From NCBI RefSeq assembly GCF_009827515.1, contig NZ_WTYO01000004.1:1-64000 (forward strand): a DNA stretch of 64,000 nt, read 5' to 3'. Below the pieces are notes generated by a model, which saw only the letters and a program-made list of their open reading frames with translations, was not told the origin of the DNA and searched no databases. Numbering within the stretch: position 1 is the stretch's first letter; the number at the start of each line of letters is the position of its first letter. A program made the position numbers and the translations under genes. The DNA is from Pelagerythrobacter marinus (GTDB lineage Bacteria > Pseudomonadota > Alphaproteobacteria > Sphingomonadales > Sphingomonadaceae). Below, in pieces: positions 8,755 to 17,158 of the stretch.

Positions 8755-9602
8755 TGGACCGCGCGCTGCGCGAGGCGGCGGCACGCGGGGAAAGCACACC
8801 GATCTCGCTCGCCGGCTGGCTGCGCTTTGCGCTGCGGCTGGCGGCGCTGCTGGTGGCGCTGCTCGTTTGCGTCCCACTGCATTACCTCTACCGCCTGTTC
8901 GCCTATGGCTCCCCCTTCCCGCGCCTGTTCCTGGGCCTCGCCGCGCGGATCGCCGGCGCGCGGGTCGAACGGATCGGCGTCCCGCTGCGCCGCGACGTGT
9001 TCTTCGTCGCCAACCACGTATCGTGGATCGACATCCTCGCGCTGGCGGGCGCGAGCGGGACGGCCTTCGTCGCCAAGGCGGAACTTGGCCGCGCCCCGGT
9101 GGTCGGCTGGCTCAGCCGGCTCAACCGCACCGTCTTCGTGGAGCGCGAGAACCGGCTCGGCGTCGCCGAACAGATCAACGCCCTGCGCGAGGCGCTGCAG
9201 GACAACTGGTCGATCACCGTCTTTCCCGAAGGGACCACCACCGACGGGCGCTCGCTCCTGCCGTTCAAGACCTCGATGCTCTCGGTCCTCGAACCGCCGC
9301 CGCCCGGCGTCCTCGTCCAGCCGGTCCTGGTCGATTACGGCCCGGTGGCGGAAGAGATCGGCTGGATCGGCGACGAAGGCGGGCTGAACAATGCGCGCCG
9401 CGTGCTCGCGCGCAAGGGGACCTTCACGGTCCGGCTCCATTTCCTCGAACCCTTCAGCCCCGAGGAATTCCGCGGCCGCAAGGCGATCGGCGCGCGCGCC
9501 CGGGCCGCGATCGAGGCCGCGCTGCTGACCACGCTGGGCGAGCCGCTGCGCCCCTTTGCCCACGACGTCGTGCCCGTGCGCTACCACGCGCCGCGCGACT
9601 AG
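8754..9602 (+). CDS. plsC: 1-acyl-sn-glycerol-3-phosphate acyltransferase (PlsC family)
   Basis: Acylates lysophosphatidic acid to phosphatidic acid at the inner membrane. 282 residues with an N-terminal membrane segment (about 24-48), the catalytic HX4D in NHVSWID (87-93) and FPEGTT (157-162). It starts inside the fur stop, so it is co-translated with fur. PlsX and FabH of the same lipid pathway are encoded at 33-35 kb. Confidence 0.92.
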   Translation: MDRALREAAARGESTPISLAGWLRFALRLAALLVALLVCVPLHYLYRLFAYGSPFPRLFLGLAARIAGARVERIGVPLRRDVFFVANHVSWIDILALAGASGTAFVAKAELGRAPVVGWLSRLNRTVFVERENRLGVAEQINALREALQDNWSITVFPEGTTTDGRSLLPFKTSMLSVLEPPPPGVLVQPVLVDYGPVAEEIGWIGDEGGLNNARRVLARKGTFTVRLHFLEPFSPEEFRGRKAIGARARAAIEAALLTTLGEPLRPFAHDVVPVRYHAPRD

Positions 9603-9635
9603 GCGCCCTGCCGCCCGCCCCTTCCCGCGCGGGAG

Positions 9636-9664
9636 TTTCAAACCGCCCTCACCTCGGCTATAGG
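9636..9664 (+). promoter_or_regulatory. Predicted miaB promoter, leaderless layout
   Basis: TTTCAA (9636-9641), 17-base spacer, TATAGG (9659-9664), then 8 bases to the miaB ATG. No ribosome site is present in those 8 bases, so the message probably begins at or one or two bases before the start codon. Confidence 0.5.
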
Positions 9665-9672
9665 CGCGCGCC

Positions 9673-11025
9673 ATGCGACAGAGTGCCCCTCCCCGGACCT
9701 ACAGGGTCAAGAGCTTCGGCTGCCAGATGAACGTCTACGACGGCGAGCGCATGGCCGAGCTGCTGGCCGCGAAAGGGATCGCCCCCGCGCCCGAGGGCGA
9801 GGAGGCGGACCTCGTCGTGCTCAACACCTGCCATATCCGCGAGAAGGCGGCGGAGAAGGTCTATTCCGACATCGGCCGCCTGGCCAAGGCGGGCGAGGCG
9901 CGCGGGCGCAAGCCGATGATCGCGGTCGCCGGCTGCGTCGCCCAGGCCGAAGGCGAGGAGATCATGGCCCGCGCCCCGGCGGTGAGCATGGTCGTCGGCC
10001 CCCAGGCCTACCACCGCCTGCCCGCGATGATCGACCGCGCGGTCGCCGGCGAGCGCGCGACCGATACCGACATGCCGCCGATCGCCAAGTTCGATGCCCT
10101 TCCCGCCCGGCGCACCAGCCCGCCGGCCGCGTTCCTGACGGTGCAGGAAGGGTGCGACAAGTTCTGCACCTACTGCGTCGTGCCCTATACCCGCGGCGCG
10201 GAAATTTCCCGCCCCTACGGCGACCTGGTGGCCGAAGCGCACCGCCTGGTCGAGGCCGGCGCGCGCGAAATCACCCTGCTCGGCCAGAACGTTTCGGCCT
10301 GGAGCGGGGAGGATGCGCGCGGCCGCGCGATCGGGCTGGCCGGGTTGATCCGCGACCTCGCCGAAATCGACGGCCTCGCCCGCATCCGCTACACCACCAG
10401 CCACCCGGCCGACATGGACGACGCGCTGATCGCCGCCCATGGCGAGATCGACAAGCTGATGCCGTTTCTCCACCTGCCGGTCCAGGCGGGCAGCGACCGC
10501 GTGCTCAAGGCGATGAACCGCAGCCACACGGCCGAAAGCTACCTCCGCCTGCTCGAACGCTTCCGCGCCGCGCGGCCCGACCTGGCGCTGTCGGGCGACT
10601 TCATCGTCGGCTTCCCGGGCGAAACCGATGCCGAGTTCGAGGAGACGCTGCACCTGGTCGACGCGGTCGGCTATGCCCAGGCCTTCAGCTTCAAGTATTC
10701 GCCGCGCCCCGGCACCCCCGCGGCGGCGATGGAAGGCCAGGTCCCGCGCGAGGTGATGGACGAGCGGCTGCAGCGGCTCCAGGCCGCGCTCAACCGCGAC
10801 CAGCTCGCCTTCAACCGCGCCTCGGTCGGCCGGACCTGCGCGGTCCTCGTCGAACGCAGGGGCAAGCACCCGGGCCAGTGGCTGGGCAAGTCCCCCTGGC
10901 TGCAATCGGTCTGGTTCGAAGGCGAGGCGGCGATCGGCGACCTCGTGACCCTCGAACTCGCCGAAGCGGGCCCCAACTCGCTCGCCGGCAGGCTGCCTCA
11001 GTCGGCGGTTTCCGCCACCTCGTAA
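9673..11025 (+). CDS. miaB: tRNA-2-methylthio-N6-dimethylallyladenosine synthase MiaB
   Basis: Radical-SAM methylthiotransferase that adds a methylthio group to i6A37 of tRNAs reading UNN codons. 450 residues: N-terminal MTTase domain with cluster cysteines C17, C53 and C88, radical-SAM CxxxCxxC at C161, C165 and C168, and a C-terminal TRAM domain (about 380-445). The 3' end overlaps the convergent gene at 10998 by 28 bases. Confidence 0.97.
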   Translation: MRQSAPPRTYRVKSFGCQMNVYDGERMAELLAAKGIAPAPEGEEADLVVLNTCHIREKAAEKVYSDIGRLAKAGEARGRKPMIAVAGCVAQAEGEEIMARAPAVSMVVGPQAYHRLPAMIDRAVAGERATDTDMPPIAKFDALPARRTSPPAAFLTVQEGCDKFCTYCVVPYTRGAEISRPYGDLVAEAHRLVEAGAREITLLGQNVSAWSGEDARGRAIGLAGLIRDLAEIDGLARIRYTTSHPADMDDALIAAHGEIDKLMPFLHLPVQAGSDRVLKAMNRSHTAESYLRLLERFRAARPDLALSGDFIVGFPGETDAEFEETLHLVDAVGYAQAFSFKYSPRPGTPAAAMEGQVPREVMDERLQRLQAALNRDQLAFNRASVGRTCAVLVERRGKHPGQWLGKSPWLQSVWFEGEAAIGDLVTLELAEAGPNSLAGRLPQSAVSATS

Positions 11026-11918
11026 TTGGCCGAGCGATAGGCCGACCAGGTCGCGTCGTGGATCGCCGCCCCGCGCGCGGTGGGCGGCAGCTTGTAGAGC
11101 GCGCCGAGATAGGCCCGGTCGAACGACGTCAGCCCGTCGGGCGCGTCGCCCGCTTCGGCAAAGAGCGAAAGGATCGTCGGCACGCCCGCCCCACCGCCTT
11201 CCGAGACGTCGTCGGTCGGCGCGAAGAGGCGCATCGTGGCGTAATCGGCCAGTTGCTGCAGCGACTTGCCGGGCACGTGGGCATTGTCGAAAACGACGAT
11301 CGACCCCTCGATGTCCACCCGTAGCTGCTGCGAAATATTGCTCGCGAACGGCTGCTTGTTCATCTGCACCTCGCGCGGGGGATTCCCGACCACCATCGTC
11401 GCGAATTCCTTGCCGTCGGCGCCCTTCACCTCGGTCGCCTGCCAGGCCTGCACCGCGCCGTTGCCGCGCATGATCCGATCGTACTCGTAATCGAGCAGGG
11501 TATCGAACAGCCAGGGCTCGGCCTTGCGCAGGCGCTCGATCTCCGCCCGGCTATCGCTGGTGAACGCGATCAGGGTGTTCACCTGGCATCCCGGCCCCAG
11601 CACCGGGATGCCCAGCTCGCGCGCATTGTCCTCCACCCGATCGATCAGGACATGGGCGAAGCTTTCGGTCAGCCCGTGAACCCCCACGCAGATGGCGGAA
11701 TAGCGGCGCGATATCGGCTTGTCGGTACGCGGGCGGCGCGTGATCCGGCGAGTCAGCGTCTCGACCTTGCGCTCCACCTCCTCCAGCTGGGCCTCGACCA
11801 CGATCTCCCCGGACGGCGGAGACGACGCGGTCCCTTCCTGCGCCCGGGCGTCGCCGCCTGCCAGCAGGATCGCGACGATCCCCGCCACTGCACCCTGCCC
11901 CCACCTTGCGATGACCAT
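10998..11918 (-). CDS. Exported protein of unknown function
   Basis: I do not recognise this family. 306 residues with a signal peptide (MVIARWGQG start, hydrophobic core, cleavage after DARAQ), then a helical stretch rich in Glu/Arg ending in RRITRRP, then a mixed domain with two cysteines and a [12 protein letters not shown] block. The ATG at 11918 is preceded by GGAAAGGGA and begins the signal peptide; an earlier in-frame ATG at 12077 would put repeat DNA into the protein. Its 3' end lies inside miaB. Probably periplasmic. Confidence 0.75.
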   Translation of the reverse strand: MVIARWGQGAVAGIVAILLAGGDARAQEGTASSPPSGEIVVEAQLEEVERKVETLTRRITRRPRTDKPISRRYSAICVGVHGLTESFAHVLIDRVEDNARELGIPVLGPGCQVNTLIAFTSDSRAEIERLRKAEPWLFDTLLDYEYDRIMRGNGAVQAWQATEVKGADGKEFATMVVGNPPREVQMNKQPFASNISQQLRVDIEGSIVVFDNAHVPGKSLQQLADYATMRLFAPTDDVSEGGGAGVPTILSLFAEAGDAPDGLTSFDRAYLGALYKLPPTARGAAIHDATWSAYRSANYEVAETAD

Positions 11919-11938
11919 GCCCGGTCCCTTTCCTTCTA

Positions 11939-11986
11939 TCCGGCCTGAAAAGCATCCGGCCTGAACAGCATCCGGCCTGGACAGCC
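11939..11986. repeat. Three-copy 16-base tandem repeat
   Basis: Units of TCCGGCCTGAAMAGCA run head to tail at 11939-11954, 11955-11970 and 11971-11986, the last one diverged at its end. They lie just upstream of the exported-protein gene on the minus strand and could vary in copy number by slippage. Confidence 0.8.
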
Positions 11987-12154
11987 GGCCAGCCGTGCGC
12001 CGTTCTACCGCCGCTGGCCGCCCGGCGCCACCGCCGCGCGGCATAATCGCGCCACTTTGGCGACAGTTCGATAACAATCCACTGCCGCGTGCAGGGACCG
12101 AGCTTGCCTCCCGCGCGTTGCCATCTAGATTCGGGGCAGCGACGAAAGGATTGC

Positions 12155-13183
12155 ATGGGACGCAAACCGCATAGCGCCGACAGGCCGATCTCCCCGCCGC
12201 CCAGCCCGCAGCGGGAGATCCGGCGGGCGAGGACCGAGCTGAGCTTCGACGACCAGTCGCTGCTCGTTCCCCTGTTCGGCCAGTTCGACGCCAACCTCGT
12301 GCAGGTGGAGAACCGGCTGGGCGTGTTCATTTCGGCGCGCGGCGACAAGGTCTTGGTCGAAGGGCCGGAGGATTCGGTCGCCCGCGCGCGCGACGTGCTC
12401 CAGGCCATGTACAGCCGCCTCGCCCGCGGGGAGGAGCTCGACAGCGGGGCGATCGAATCGCTCGTCGCGATGTCGAACGAACCGACGCTGGAGGGGATCA
12501 TCTCGGGCGACAGCGACGGCCCGCCGATCATGATCCGCACCCGGCGCAAGACGATCGTGCCGCGTTCCGCCGGGCAGATCCCCTATATGCGCCAGCTCGC
12601 GCGGGACGAGATCATCTTCGCGCTCGGCCCGGCGGGGACGGGCAAGACCTACCTCGCCGTGGCCCAGGCCGTCAGCCAGCTGATCACCGGCAATGTCCAG
12701 CGCCTGATCCTCAGCCGCCCGGCGGTCGAGGCGGGCGAGCGGATCGGCTTCCTGCCCGGCGACATGAAGGAGAAAGTCGATCCCTACCTGCGCCCGCTCT
12801 ACGACGCGCTGTACGATTGCATGCCCCCCGAACAGGTCGAGCGGCACCTGATGTCGGGCGTGATCGAGGTCGCCCCGATCGCCTTCATGCGCGGGCGCAC
12901 GCTGGCCGACGCCTTCGTGATCCTGGACGAGGCGCAGAACACCACGCGCGAACAGATGAAGATGTTCCTCACCCGCTTCGGGCAGAACAGCCGCATGGTC
13001 GTGTGCGGCGATCCCCGGCAGGTGGACATCCCCGGCGGCGACGCGACCAGCGGCCTTGCCGACGCGGTCTCGCGGCTCGAAGGGGTCGAAGGGGTCGCCG
13101 TCAGCCGCTTCACCGCCGCCGATGTCGTGCGCCACCCGATCGTGGGCCGGATCGTCGAGGCTTACGAGGGCCCGGCCGAATGA
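12155..13183 (+). CDS. PhoH family ATPase (PhoH-like protein)
   Basis: Predicted RNA-linked P-loop ATPase. 342 residues: an N-terminal KH-like region, Walker A GPAGTGKT at 158-165, Walker B in DAFVILDEAQNTT and GDPRQVD after it. The ATG at 12155 has GAAAGGA before it; an in-frame ATG at 12089 is less likely. ybeY and the CorC-like gene follow, the conserved alphaproteobacterial order around RNA maturation. Confidence 0.93.
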   Translation: MGRKPHSADRPISPPPSPQREIRRARTELSFDDQSLLVPLFGQFDANLVQVENRLGVFISARGDKVLVEGPEDSVARARDVLQAMYSRLARGEELDSGAIESLVAMSNEPTLEGIISGDSDGPPIMIRTRRKTIVPRSAGQIPYMRQLARDEIIFALGPAGTGKTYLAVAQAVSQLITGNVQRLILSRPAVEAGERIGFLPGDMKEKVDPYLRPLYDALYDCMPPEQVERHLMSGVIEVAPIAFMRGRTLADAFVILDEAQNTTREQMKMFLTRFGQNSRMVVCGDPRQVDIPGGDATSGLADAVSRLEGVEGVAVSRFTAADVVRHPIVGRIVEAYEGPAE

Positions 13184-13239
13184 GCGCGCGGCAACCGGGC
13201 CCGGCGACCGGGCGGCGCGCGGGAAAGGCGGCACGCTGA
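13180..13239 (+). other. 19-codon mini-ORF bridging phoH and ybeY
   Basis: ATG at 13180 overlaps the phoH stop (ATGA) and its TGA at 13237-13239 overlaps the ybeY ATG (TGATG). The predicted peptide MSARQPGPATGRRAGKAAR is basic and unlike any family I know. It may simply let ribosomes pass from phoH to ybeY across the 55-base gap. Weak evidence that it is a gene in its own right. Confidence 0.25.
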
Positions 13240-13742
13240 TGGACCTCGACATAGAGATCGACGGCTGGCCCGGCACCCACGACTGGGCCGAGCTGGCCTA
13301 CCGCGCGGCCGAGGCGGCGGAAAAGGTCGCCCCCGAACTGGCCAACCGCCGCCTGACCGCGAGCGTCCTGTTCACCGTGGACGAGGACGTGCGCCGCCTG
13401 AACCGCGAATGGCGCACGAAGGACAAGCCGACCAATGTCCTGTCCTTTCCCATGCTCCTGCGCGACGAGCTGACCGGCCTCGCGCCCGAAGGCGGCCCGG
13501 AAATGCTGGGCGATCTGGCACTTGCCTGGGAAACCTGCCGGCGCGAGGCAGCGGAAAAGGGAATCGCGACCGAGGACCACACCGCGCACCTGCTGGTCCA
13601 CGGGTTCCTGCATCTCGCCGGGTACGACCACGAGATTTCCGACCGCGATGCCGACGCGATGGAGGCGCTGGAAATAAAGGCGCTTGCGATTCTGGGCCTC
13701 CCGGACCCATATGGCGACCGGGACAACCAGGAGCACGCTTGA
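13239..13742 (+). CDS. ybeY: Endoribonuclease YbeY
   Basis: Zinc-dependent single-strand endoribonuclease needed for 16S rRNA 3'-end maturation and ribosome quality control. 167 residues with the zinc motif HGFLHLAGYDHE (H121, H125, H131) and the upstream NVLSFP block. The start follows GGGAAAGGCGGC. The usual neighbours phoH and a CorC-like gene flank it. Confidence 0.95.
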   Translation: MDLDIEIDGWPGTHDWAELAYRAAEAAEKVAPELANRRLTASVLFTVDEDVRRLNREWRTKDKPTNVLSFPMLLRDELTGLAPEGGPEMLGDLALAWETCRREAAEKGIATEDHTAHLLVHGFLHLAGYDHEISDRDADAMEALEIKALAILGLPDPYGDRDNQEHA

Positions 13743-13747
13743 GGGCC

Positions 13748-14665
13748 ATGCCCGATTCCGAAAATTCAGCCGGAGATGTGGACAGTAGAAGCGGGCTGTG
13801 GCTCGCGATCCGCAGGTTCTTCGATAGCGAGGGCGACCGTTCGCTGCGTGCGCAGCTGGAAGAGGCGATCGACGAGCACGAGGACGAGGAAACCGCCAAC
13901 GGGGGGGACGATACCCGCACCGATGGCGACCTGTCGCTCGTCGAACGCCAGATGCTGCGCAACATCCTGCACTTCAGCGAACACGATGCCGACGACATGG
14001 CCGTGCCGCGGGGGGAAATCGTCGCGGTCGAGGCGACGATCGGCTGGGACGCGCTGGTCGCGACCTTTTCCGAGAACGGCCATTCGCGCATGCCGGTCTA
14101 TCGCGACACGCTCGACGACGTGATCGGGATGATCCACATCAAGGACGTCTTCCCCTATCTCGCGCAGGGCAAGCCCCCGCCAGACGACTGGACCGTGCTG
14201 ATGCGCCAGCCGCTCTACGTGCCCCAGGCGCGCGGCGCGCTCGACGTCCTGGCCGACATGCGCGCGCAGCGCACCCACCTCGCGGTGGTGGTGGACGAGT
14301 TTTCGGGCACCGACGGGATCATCACGATCGAGGACCTGGTCGAGGAAATCGTCGGCGAGATCGAGGACGAGCACGACGAGACGCCCGAACAGTGGATCGT
14401 GCCGATCGGCGAAGGCATGTGGGACTGCGACGCCCGGGCCGAGCTGGAGGACGTGGCCAAACAGGTCGATCCGCGCCTCGCCGAAGTCGAGGAATCGGTC
14501 GATACCCTGGGCGGGCTGACCTTCATCCTCGCCGAACAGGTGCCGCCGGTGGGGACGGTCGTCAGCCATCCCAGCGGCTGGCGGATCGAGGTGACCGCGG
14601 GCGACGCCACCCATGTCACGCGCCTGCGCCTGCACCCGCCCGAAGACATGCCGGTCGAAGCCTGA
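13748..14665 (+). CDS. Hemolysin/CorC family protein with two CBS domains
   Basis: 305 residues: acidic N-terminal segment, a CBS pair (about 75-200, with VPRGEIVAVEA opening it and GTDGIITIEDLVEEIVGEI closing it) and a C-terminal CorC_HlyC domain. Soluble TlyC/CorC relatives are linked to magnesium/cobalt efflux or ribosome association; the exact role here is unproven. It starts 5 bases after ybeY and its stop overlaps the LysR start (TGATG). An apolipoprotein N-acyltransferase gene, often next in related genomes, is absent here. Confidence 0.88.
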   Translation: MPDSENSAGDVDSRSGLWLAIRRFFDSEGDRSLRAQLEEAIDEHEDEETANGGDDTRTDGDLSLVERQMLRNILHFSEHDADDMAVPRGEIVAVEATIGWDALVATFSENGHSRMPVYRDTLDDVIGMIHIKDVFPYLAQGKPPPDDWTVLMRQPLYVPQARGALDVLADMRAQRTHLAVVVDEFSGTDGIITIEDLVEEIVGEIEDEHDETPEQWIVPIGEGMWDCDARAELEDVAKQVDPRLAEVEESVDTLGGLTFILAEQVPPVGTVVSHPSGWRIEVTAGDATHVTRLRLHPPEDMPVEA

Positions 14666-15555
14666 TGCCCAAGCCCATCCGCCGCCTGCCGCCACTGCGC
14701 GCGCTGGAAGCCTTCATGCGCACGGTGCGCCTGGGCTCCGCGCGCGCGGCGGCCGAGGAAATCGGCCTCAGCCCCTCGGCCCTCTCGCGCAGGATCGGCA
14801 ACCTGGAGGAATTCGTCGGCAAGAAGCTGTTCACCCGCGCCCGCCAGGCGATGCAGCTGACCGACGAAGGGCATCAGTTCTACGAGGCGGTCAGCCCCCA
14901 TTTCGAGGCGCTGGCCCGCGCGGTCGAAGGGCAGTCGGAAAACCTCTCGCTCCTGCGCCTGCACCTCGGCGTGCTGCCGCTGTTCGGCACCCAGCGGCTG
15001 TTCCCGCGGCTGACCGAGCTGCGCGAACTGCACCCGCGGCTGCATATCGACATCGACACCGGGCCCCATCTCGAAACGCGCGTGGGCGACACGCTCGACG
15101 CGGCGATCATCCTCTCGCGCGGGCCGGACCGTTCGCTCCACGCGGTGCGGCTCGACTACAACCGGGTCCACGCGATCTGCCGCCAGGAACTGGCCGATAC
15201 CCTGGGGGCGGAGCCCGATATCGAACGGCTGGCGAAGCAGACCTTCCTCGTCCACACCGAGCTGCCGGCGAGCTTCGAGGCGTGGAAGCGCGCGCTCGAC
15301 CTCGACGACCTCGAGCCGGCGGCGATCGACCATTACGATTCGGGCCAGCTGATCCTCGAGGCGGCGGCCCAGGGGCTGGGCATCGCGATCATGCACGACG
15401 ATCACTATCGCCGCGCGACCGACCGGCGGCTGACCAACCTCTTCGGGGCCGAAGTCGAAAGCCCGTACAGCTACTGGTTCGTGTGCAAGCCCGCCGCGCT
15501 GGAAGAACGCCCGGTGCGCCTGTTCCACGACTGGCTGGTCAAGGCCGAGCTCTAG
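14665..15555 (+). CDS. LysR family transcriptional regulator
   Basis: 296 residues: N-terminal winged helix-turn-helix (RALEAFMRTVRLGSARAAAE through SPSALSRRIGNLEE) and a LysR substrate-binding domain. The GcvA-like N-terminus (LPPLRALEAF) suggests that subgroup, but the target genes and ligand are unknown, as no divergent gene adjoins it. The start overlaps the stop of the CorC-like gene, so it is probably co-transcribed with the ybeY group. Confidence 0.9.
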   Translation: MPKPIRRLPPLRALEAFMRTVRLGSARAAAEEIGLSPSALSRRIGNLEEFVGKKLFTRARQAMQLTDEGHQFYEAVSPHFEALARAVEGQSENLSLLRLHLGVLPLFGTQRLFPRLTELRELHPRLHIDIDTGPHLETRVGDTLDAAIILSRGPDRSLHAVRLDYNRVHAICRQELADTLGAEPDIERLAKQTFLVHTELPASFEAWKRALDLDDLEPAAIDHYDSGQLILEAAAQGLGIAIMHDDHYRRATDRRLTNLFGAEVESPYSYWFVCKPAALEERPVRLFHDWLVKAEL

Positions 15556-15627
15556 GCCCCTCGGCCGGCCGGCTTCCTGCGCGCAGGCCGGCCCTGCACA
15601 AAGGCGGCCGGCGGGCCGCTGGCTGCC

Positions 15628-16581
15628 TCAGTCCTCGTCGATCCGCCGCTTGTGCCGGCAGACGCCCTGCGGCGGCGGGTCCACCCCCGGGTGGCCCTTG
15701 CCCGGCGGGCCGCATTCGACCGCCGGCTTGGCAATCGCGTTCGCGTCCAGCGAGGCCAGGGCGTCCGGGTCGCCATAGGCGGCGATCCAGGTCAGGCATT
15801 CGGCCAGCTTGCGGACCGAGTGGTCTTTCCACGGCGCGCCGCGCGGGCGGCAGTTCACGACCAGCATGTCCTGCAGGAACATCGCGCTGCCCGTCGGCAA
15901 GCCGCGCAGCGCCTCCCCCCGCTCGGCAACCGCCAGCCGCCGGTTGCCCGCCGGCGTCTCGGGCGCGGAAAAGCGCGGGGAAGGATTGAAGGCGTAGGAT
16001 CGCGCCCGCTCTTCGCGCAGGGCGACGTAAGTGGCGATCGCCCCGCCCAGCGAATGGCCGGTCAGCGTGATCGGCACCGCGTCCAGCCCTTGCGCGTCGA
16101 GCGTCTTGCGCTGTTCGGCATAAGTGTCCCAGCCGCGATCGTTGTGCTGGGCGCGGATATTGCCGAAGACCCAGTCGTCGAAGCTGTCCATCTCGGTCCC
16201 GCGGAAGGCGATCACCCGCTCGACCAGGGTGCGCTGCCCCCCGGCGTCCCCGCCGTGCCCGCCGTCTTCAGGGCCGTCTTCGGGGTCGTCTTCGGGGCCG
16301 AACCGGTCGTAGACGACATAGGCATATCCGGCCTCCCCCTCGTGCGCGGGGCCGGCCTGCCGGAACCCGGCGGGGGGCCGGGGAAATTCCTCGTCGTCCT
16401 TGTAGCTGTTGTTGGCGAGCTGGGCATAGGCCCAGCTTTCTTCCGCCATGGCGCGGGTGAAGCCGCACCAGCCGCCCGGCTCGTAGACGCAGGGCGCGCG
16501 GGCCTGCGTCAGGTCGGTGGCGCAGGCGGGCAGCATCGCCGCCGCGCCCACGGCCACCAGGGCCCGCAGGAAACGGGCCAC
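15628..16581 (-). CDS. Class 3 lipase-like lipoprotein
   Basis: Alpha/beta-hydrolase of 317 residues. The GTG at 16581, six bases before the cyclophilin stop, opens a lipoprotein signal with lipobox LPAC (C20). The nucleophile elbow is GHSLGG within ITLTGHSLGGAIATYV, and VIAFRGTE is the usual lipase-3 strand upstream. A glycine/aspartate-rich low-complexity insert (PEDDPEDGPEDGG) precedes the catalytic part. Likely a membrane-anchored esterase or phospholipase; substrate unknown. It sits in one transcription unit behind the cyclophilin gene. Confidence 0.8.
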   Translation of the reverse strand: MARFLRALVAVGAAAMLPACATDLTQARAPCVYEPGGWCGFTRAMAEESWAYAQLANNSYKDDEEFPRPPAGFRQAGPAHEGEAGYAYVVYDRFGPEDDPEDGPEDGGHGGDAGGQRTLVERVIAFRGTEMDSFDDWVFGNIRAQHNDRGWDTYAEQRKTLDAQGLDAVPITLTGHSLGGAIATYVALREERARSYAFNPSPRFSAPETPAGNRRLAVAERGEALRGLPTGSAMFLQDMLVVNCRPRGAPWKDHSVRKLAECLTWIAAYGDPDALASLDANAIAKPAVECGPPGKGHPGVDPPPQGVCRHKRRIDED

Positions 16582-16586
16582 CGCGG

Positions 16587-17051
16587 TCAGCTCACCGTGG
16601 CCTTGACGATCTTGCCCGGCGCGCGCGGCGGCTCGCCCTTGGGCAGGGCATCGACGTGTTCCATCCCGCTCTCGACCTGGCCCCAGACGGTATATTGCCC
16701 GTCGAGGAAATGGGCATCGTCGAAGCAGATGAAGAACTGGCTGTTCGCGCTGTCGGGCACCTGGGTCCGCGCCATCGAGCAGGTTCCGCGCACGTGCGGT
16801 TCGCTGTTGAACTCCGCCTTCAGGTCGGGCCGGTCGCTGCCGCCCATGCCGGTGCCGGTCGGATCGCCGCCCTGCGCCATGAAGCCGGGGATCACGCGGT
16901 GGAACACGACCCCGTCGTAGAACCCTTCCTTCGCCAGCTCGGTAATGCGTTCGACATGTCCCGGTGCCAGGTCGGGGCGCAGCTTGATCACGACATCGCC
17001 GCCCTCCCCGTCGCCGGTGTCGAGCGTGAAGGTAAGCGTCTGATCGGTCAT
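16587..17051 (-). CDS. Peptidyl-prolyl cis-trans isomerase, cyclophilin type
   Basis: 154 residues of a single cyclophilin domain: VVFHRVIPGFMAQGGDPTGTG contains the catalytic Arg and the FMAQGGD signature, and QFFICFDDAHFLDGQYTVWG completes the active cleft (Trp present). No signal peptide, so cytoplasmic PpiB-like. The lipase-like lipoprotein follows closely downstream. Confidence 0.93.
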   Translation of the reverse strand: MTDQTLTFTLDTGDGEGGDVVIKLRPDLAPGHVERITELAKEGFYDGVVFHRVIPGFMAQGGDPTGTGMGGSDRPDLKAEFNSEPHVRGTCSMARTQVPDSANSQFFICFDDAHFLDGQYTVWGQVESGMEHVDALPKGEPPRAPGKIVKATVS

Positions 17052-17158
17052 GGCGAAACTGTCTCCTGTTCGAATTCAGCGCCGGTATAGGCCGCTGGCG
17101 CGCAATGTCACCCCGGCGCGCGCTTGCTTTTGCCTGCCCGGGCCGTAGAGCAAGGCCG

